Below, in pieces: positions 30,572 to 33,905 of a DNA stretch of 33,905 bases (position 1 is its first letter; each line of letters begins with the position of its first letter). Below the pieces are notes generated by a model, which did not search any database, was not told where the DNA came from, and saw only the letters and a list, made by a program, of their open reading frames with translations. A program made the position numbers and the translations under genes. Source of the stretch: a virus. The stretch is taken from IMG/VR virus record IMGVR_UViG_3300010885_059158, positions 1 through 33,905 of that record; one strand, written 5' to 3'.

Positions 30572-30579
30572 ATTAAATA
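30572..30579 (+). promoter_or_regulatory. Late promoter candidate (ATTAAATA)
   Basis: 17 nt before the ATG at 30589. Confidence 0.4.
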
Positions 30580-30588
30580 ATACATACT

Positions 30589-30804
30589 ATGTATACATCA
30601 CCTGTTCTTATAGCTACATCAGGTGCCTCGGTTACATATAACACTAATATAGCTGTTACTTTAATTTTAGCTTATAATAGTTTAATTAAAAAATATAAAC
30701 TTGAATTGTCAGAATTTAAAGCTAAGACTAAGAAAATAAAAAAAGAAAAAATTAATCTTTTAACGAATTATTCGGACGTTTCTTTTCAAAAAAAAGATAA
30801 ATAA
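30589..30804 (+). CDS. Small protein sharing an N-terminus with the downstream LCIB-like protein
   Basis: 71 residues. The first 25 (MYTSPVLIATSGASVTYNTN, then IAVT) align with the start of the next gene (MSLTPILQPSPGTPPTYNVG, then MAET): S/T-P-x-L, SG or PG, TYN, then A-x-T. The rest is a Lys-rich helical tail (KAKTKKIKKEKINLL). It may be a truncated or stand-alone version of a localisation or virion-attachment module. It ends 8 nt before the LCIB-like gene, and its stop region contains that gene's late promoter. Confidence 0.55.
   Translation: MYTSPVLIATSGASVTYNTNIAVTLILAYNSLIKKYKLELSEFKAKTKKIKKEKINLLTNYSDVSFQKKDK
30796..30803 (+). promoter_or_regulatory. Late promoter (GATAAATA)
   Basis: 17 nt before the ATG at 30813. 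A second octamer (AATAAATA, 30800-30807) overlaps it. Confidence 0.5.
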
Positions 30805-30812
30805 ATAAGAAC

Positions 30813-32033
30813 ATGTCTTTAACTCCTATATTACAACCTAGCCCTGGTACCCCTCCGACCTACAATGTAGGTATGGCAGAAACATTTTCTTGGATACCAG
30901 TTGATGGTGCGCCTAGGTCAATTTTTGCCAGAGCGAGTTATTTGGTTAATCCTCAGGATATTACAGACGCAATTGTTGCTGATGATCCTAATAAAAACGG
31001 ATTCACGTTTGTCGAAGCAAGCAGTTCCGTACAATACGGAAATTATCAAAGTATTAAAGTACTTTCTGCATGTTTATTTTCTGGATTAACTTCACTTAAT
31101 ACAACTGTTGGTAACTTAATCAATTATCAATTACCTCAAAATTTTGAGTTTATCGCAGACATTCGTAGCTTTAAATTAGCTTATGGGTCTGTTTTAGCTT
31201 ACAATTCTGAAAATACCTATTCTACTACTATTAGAAACGTGTATCCAAGTGCAATCTTAGCAGAAACTTTTGGTGCTAGATCAATGAGTTTTATACAATC
31301 TCAATTTGGATACACTCCAGACAATATTGTTATTGCTGAGTCTATCTGTTCGGACGATGTCAATGCTCCTATATTTAGCGGTAACATAGGGCAATTTCCA
31401 AACTCAATGACATCTTACCTCGGGCCTTTCATGGCAGGAGGTCTTGCAGGATATCCTCATACCGGTGTTGTTGGATTAGTAGCCTGGATAAGCCATGCTA
31501 CAACAGCTACAAACGGTGCTCTCTTCTTATACTCTGCCCCTCACATCGGTATTACTTTTGATGGAGCTGTTGGCTTCATGAAGAGAAGAGGTCAGAATGG
31601 AACTCTTTCAACCACTTGCGGTGCTGTTGGTGCTGCTATTTCTTCAGTTGTTGCTCCTAATGCAGTAGCTCCTACAGTAAGCAATTATAGTTTACTCAAT
31701 GGAAGTAATGCTATTAACGATTATCAACAATTTACATTGACTAGTATTCTTTGGAACAAAAGAAATATACTCCTCGGTACAGTTGATTCCGATAGAATGA
31801 GAGTGGCAACAGATATAATTAGAGCAGCTTCTTTAGATTGGATTATGACCAATCTTCCTACTGCTTATGCTCTAGCTGGTTCAACTGTAGATGTTTTCGT
31901 ATGCACTGGTACATTTATTAATGCTGATGACGGTTATGATGCATATATAGATACAAATACTTTTGCAAAATATAATGGAACTTCTGGATGGACAGATTAT
32001 TCCTCTATATTCACAAACACTTTAGCTCGATAA
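30813..32033 (+). CDS. LCIB-type (beta/theta) carbonic anhydrase homologue, copy 1, with N-terminal extension
   Basis: 406 residues. Residues about 145-300 carry the pattern I associate with the limiting-CO2-inducible LCIB/LCIC family: ESICSDDVNAP (176-186) with a beta-CA-like Cys-x-Asp (C179, D181), LGPFMAGGLAGYPHTGVVGL (203-222), ISHA (H228), APHIGI (H244), KRRGQ (R258, R259) and STTCGA (C269). In characterised LCIB proteins zinc is held by Cys, His and Cys, corresponding to C179, H244 and C269. The reaction would be CO2/bicarbonate interconversion. The first 130 residues are a unique beta-rich extension, and the end (GTFINADDGYDAY, then KYNGTSGWTDYS) resembles virion-protein tags. Late promoter just upstream. 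Activity unproven. Confidence 0.7.
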   Translation: MSLTPILQPSPGTPPTYNVGMAETFSWIPVDGAPRSIFARASYLVNPQDITDAIVADDPNKNGFTFVEASSSVQYGNYQSIKVLSACLFSGLTSLNTTVGNLINYQLPQNFEFIADIRSFKLAYGSVLAYNSENTYSTTIRNVYPSAILAETFGARSMSFIQSQFGYTPDNIVIAESICSDDVNAPIFSGNIGQFPNSMTSYLGPFMAGGLAGYPHTGVVGLVAWISHATTATNGALFLYSAPHIGITFDGAVGFMKRRGQNGTLSTTCGAVGAAISSVVAPNAVAPTVSNYSLLNGSNAINDYQQFTLTSILWNKRNILLGTVDSDRMRVATDIIRAASLDWIMTNLPTAYALAGSTVDVFVCTGTFINADDGYDAYIDTNTFAKYNGTSGWTDYSSIFTNTLAR

Positions 32034-32037
32034 TTTT

Positions 32038-32937
32038 ATGCCAAATCCCTCAACATACACAACAAAAGTATCCTCTATAAATTATAGTTGGGGTCCAGGA
32101 AACTCCGCTACTACTTTTAATCTTGCATCTGCAATCACTGCTGAAAGCTTTGGCACTAGGGCAGCAACCCTTATTAGTAACGTTTCTGGATATAATACAA
32201 AGCAAGTTTTAATGGCACAATCTATATGTGCAGATGATGTAAATGCTCCAATATACCCAAATAATAATATTGGACAACAACCTGTTTCACTTCAATCATT
32301 CTTAGGTCCCTTCATTCAGGGTGGAATTGGTGGTTATCCATTTGCAGGACCTACAGGGTTATTTGCTTGGGCAAGTCACATAACAACAGGTGGAGCTTTA
32401 TTCCTCAATGTCAATACTCACCTTGGTGTACCGCTTAGTGGTGATGCTGGTTATATCAGAAGAAGAGGTCAGGGTGGTTCTCTTTCTAATACTTGTGGAG
32501 CAGTTGGTGTAGCTGTCAGTTATGTAGCGTTAAGCTCTAATACTACAGCCCCAGTTAGTGCTGATTATATTAATACTTTTGGCTTCCAGCAATGGATGCT
32601 AACAAATACAGTTTGGTCCGCAAGACCGTATTTAACTGCTGCTAATATTAATAATATTACTCCAATCAATACAACCGCTGCTCCAACTAGTGCACAAATG
32701 ATTGTAGCTACTAAAACAATTCTTAATGCTGCTTCTGCTGCTATAGAACAAATTCTCCCGATAGCATATAGTTCTTATTTTGGAGCTCTAACAAGTACTC
32801 CAGTATTTGTAAGTTATGGTACATTCATCAACGTTGATGATGGTTATACAGCTTATGTAAATGTTGACGGCTTTAAGAGATATAATGGAGCCGGCTGGAG
32901 AGATTTAACTTCTCAGTTTAGTACTATAACTGGTTAA
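32038..32937 (+). CDS. LCIB-type carbonic anhydrase homologue, copy 2
   Basis: 299 residues, paralogous to copy 1 without its long N-terminal extension. Conserved: AQSICADDVNAP (60-71; C64, D66), LGPFIQGGIGGYPFAGPTGL (89-108), ASHI (H114), NTHLGV (H128), RRRGQ (141-145) and SNTCGA (C153). The putative zinc ligands Cys, His, Cys and the Asp are intact. It also keeps the C-terminal element YGTFINVDDGYTAY, then RYNGAGWRDL, found in copy 1. It starts 4 bases after the stop of copy 1, with no Shine-Dalgarno, so the pair is one transcript and may form a heteromer, as LCIB and LCIC do in Chlamydomonas (comparison from general knowledge). Confidence 0.7.
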   Translation: MPNPSTYTTKVSSINYSWGPGNSATTFNLASAITAESFGTRAATLISNVSGYNTKQVLMAQSICADDVNAPIYPNNNIGQQPVSLQSFLGPFIQGGIGGYPFAGPTGLFAWASHITTGGALFLNVNTHLGVPLSGDAGYIRRRGQGGSLSNTCGAVGVAVSYVALSSNTTAPVSADYINTFGFQQWMLTNTVWSARPYLTAANINNITPINTTAAPTSAQMIVATKTILNAASAAIEQILPIAYSSYFGALTSTPVFVSYGTFINVDDGYTAYVNVDGFKRYNGAGWRDLTSQFSTITG

Positions 32938-32953
32938 TAAATTAAAAATTTAT
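32937..32953 (+). terminator. Weak AT-only hairpin between convergent units
   Basis: ATAAATT/AATTTAT with a 3-nt loop, directly after the copy 2 stop and before tRNA-Glu on the other strand. Weak because the stem is all A/T. Confidence 0.25.
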
Positions 32954-32963
32954 ATAAGCTTTT

Positions 32964-33038
32964 TGGCGACCCTAAGCAGAATTGAACTGCTGTTCTGCGG
33001 ATGAAAACCGCATGTCTTAACCTCTAGACGATAGGGTC
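32964..33038 (-). tRNA. tRNA-Glu (anticodon TTC), CCA encoded
   Basis: On the minus strand: acceptor GACCCTA pairs with TAGGGTC, then discriminator G and an encoded CCA. The D arm contains TCGTCTAGAGGTTAAGAC, the anticodon arm TGCGG-TTTTCAT-CCGCA gives TTC, and the T arm AGCAG-TTCAATT-CTGCT is perfect. All stems are complete, so it should be functional. Confidence 0.93.
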
Positions 33039-33053
33039 TAATAAATTACTATA

Positions 33054-33170
33054 TTAGAACCACTTTTTATATAATGCAATAAAATATTTACCAAATACAA
33101 TTGTACAGTAAGCAGACAAAAACCCTAAAGTAAAGACACCTGTCATGGCTGCTTCAAGAGGATCGAGCAT
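33054..33170 (-). CDS. Small membrane protein ORF (38 aa)
   Basis: ATG at 33170 to TAA at 33054-33056: MLDPLEAAMTGVFTLGFLSA, then YCTIVFGKYFIALYKKWF. One clear membrane helix (about 8-31) with a basic C-terminus. It starts 8 nt after the stop of the HNH gene on the same strand, so co-expression is likely. No function is recognised; the clean topology and operon-like spacing favour a real gene. Confidence 0.5.
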   Translation of the reverse strand: MLDPLEAAMTGVFTLGFLSAYCTIVFGKYFIALYKKWF

Positions 33171-33178
33171 GCATATAC

Positions 33179-33538
33179 TTATTCAAAATGCTGTTCCTTC
33201 AATTTAGCATTCCATGTTTTAGCATCTTCAACTGAGTTAGGGTTAATGTTTTTATAATCTCCTAAGTGACCGACAAGTATATGACAAATAATACCGTAGC
33301 TAGCACTCTCACATAATGTAATAAGATTGCTAGGTTCAAGTTCAAGATCAGGATGAAGATGAAAAGGCTGAATATGATGAACGTTTAATTGCTGGGTACC
33401 TTCGCATACAGCACACTTTGGATTATTCTTAAGATGTTCTTTACGTACAGTGGCCCACTTAGAGGAACGCTGAGGTCCGTCTACAGGTATCTTACCTTGT
33501 GATATATCTCTAGTATGTATTAAGCGTGTTGAAGCCAT
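33179..33538 (-). CDS. HNH endonuclease
   Basis: 119 residues. CAVC (42-45) and a following Cys/His pair form the zinc part; LNVHHIQPFHLHPDLELEPS and NLITLCE give the HNH core (His-His, Asn), and ICHILVGHLGDYKNINPN supplies the closing Cys-His and His-Asn residues. It lies between tRNA-Glu and tRNA-Thr on the same strand. Such small free-standing HNH proteins in T4-like phages are homing nucleases or packaging-associated nucleases; no terminase is nearby, so homing beside tRNA genes is the likelier reading. Confidence 0.85.
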   Translation of the reverse strand: MASTRLIHTRDISQGKIPVDGPQRSSKWATVRKEHLKNNPKCAVCEGTQQLNVHHIQPFHLHPDLELEPSNLITLCESASYGIICHILVGHLGDYKNINPNSVEDAKTWNAKLKEQHFE

Positions 33539-33554
33539 ACATTACTTATTAAAA

Positions 33555-33630
33555 TGGAGCCCCCGGTCGGGATCAAACCGACGACCTCAAGATTACAAAT
33601 CTAGCGCTCTATCAACTGAGCTACAAGGGC
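33555..33630 (-). tRNA. tRNA-Thr (anticodon TGT), CCA encoded
   Basis: On the minus strand: acceptor GCCCTTG with CGGGGGC (two G-T pairs), discriminator T, encoded CCA; D arm GCTCAGTTGATAGAGC; anticodon loop TTTGTAA gives TGT; T arm GTCGG-TTTGATC-CCGAC is perfect. The anticodon stem has one T-T mismatch (CTAGA/TCTTG, second pair). Confidence 0.9.
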
Positions 33631-33680
33631 AAAAGAAAACCGGGCGTGAGATAGCTTGTATGTACAGAGGCCCGCCCGGT
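33631..33680 (-). terminator. Candidate terminator or structured RNA upstream of tRNA-Thr
   Basis: Minus strand: ACCGGGCG (33680-33673) pairs with CGCCCGGT (33646-33639), 26-nt loop, followed by TTTCTTTT. The GC-rich 8-bp stem and T-run suit a rho-independent terminator, though the loop is long. Confidence 0.4.
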
Positions 33681-33683
33681 CTA

Positions 33684-33830
33684 CTAAAAGACACCTCCGG
33701 AATTACGCATCACATACTCTATATGAAAAGCTGCAGCAAAAATCATATAAAGTTTTAATATGGAGAGGCGCCGGAGGTCTAATAAATTAATGTGAGCCTT
33801 TTTGTCTTGACAACTTGGAACGTCTTCCAT
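33684..33830 (-). CDS. Possible small ORF (48 aa)
   Basis: ATG at 33830, stop TAG at 33684-33686: begins MEDVPSCQDKKAHINLLDLR and contains a hydrophobic run (LKLYMIFAAAFHI). It shares its span with an 8-bp inverted repeat (33693-33700 with 33771-33778), so the region could instead be a structured RNA. No promoter or Shine-Dalgarno was seen. Confidence 0.3.
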   Translation of the reverse strand: MEDVPSCQDKKAHINLLDLRRLSILKLYMIFAAAFHIEYVMRNSGGVF

Positions 33831-33905
33831 TATGTATCAGTTTTGTTATGACTCACGAATGACACGGTTTCATCACATAGCTTTCCGAACAACTATGGAG
33901 AGGAG

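Noticed and set aside
33690-33780. Third tRNA or tmRNA-like gene
   Set aside because: Inverted repeat ends look acceptor-like, but no T arm, D arm or anticodon arm could be built on either strand.

Overview
The window is AT-rich, densely packed DNA from a large tailed phage of the T4-like (contractile-tailed) supergroup. Evidence for this: a gp5-type baseplate hub/lysozyme, PhoH, a gp31/GroES-like co-chaperonin, a gp62-like clamp-loader candidate, dCMP deaminase, fibre proteins with a cyanophage-style central domain, and many copies of a T4-type late promoter (core nWTAAATA, including two exact TATAAATA) placed just before start codons. A lysis cassette with a probable single-molecule spanin (lipoprotein signal plus C-terminal membrane helix) points to a Gram-negative host. 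The host cannot be named from the sequence. Almost no gene has a Shine-Dalgarno sequence.

Layout. 1-6017 (+): virion/baseplate genes, including a hub protein with two inserted hydrolase domains and a glycine-rich spike-like protein with an N-terminal zinc knuckle. 6014-8434: small genes on alternating strands, including phoH. 8480-10935: a minus-strand lysis cassette (GAF-like membrane protein, u-spanin, holin-like protein, endolysin), with a small membrane ORF on the opposite strand. 10980-25024 (+): a long adhesin region with a 680-aa Pro/Thr-repeat protein, two collar-fibre plus assembly-chaperone pairs, a queC gene with its own early-type promoter, a beta-helix fibre, two decapeptide-repeat fibres and a LamG/Asp-box protein. 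25106-28570 (+): an early-type operon (class II glutamine amidotransferase, glycosyltransferase, a frameshifted gene, clamp-loader-like, GroES-like, WYL_2-like and an unknown). 28582-29397 (+): an acidic protein. 29398-30530 (-): two overlapping deaminases and a small gene. 30589-32937 (+): a small protein and two tandem proteins that look like LCIB-type carbonic anhydrases. 32964-33830 (-): tRNA-Glu, a small membrane ORF, an HNH nuclease, tRNA-Thr and a structured stretch.

Most notable: (1) the tandem LCIB-like proteins, which keep the Cys/Asp, His and Cys metal-site residues and sit behind a late promoter; (2) both promoter classes place the predicted transcription start within about 0-11 nt of the start codon, so most transcripts should be leaderless or nearly so; (3) the exception, the amidotransferase gene, which seems to start at ATT behind a strong Shine-Dalgarno and a 12-codon upstream ORF; (4) the baseplate hub whose OB fold is interrupted by a peptidase-like and a lysozyme-like domain. 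All family assignments come from reading motifs by eye; no search was run.
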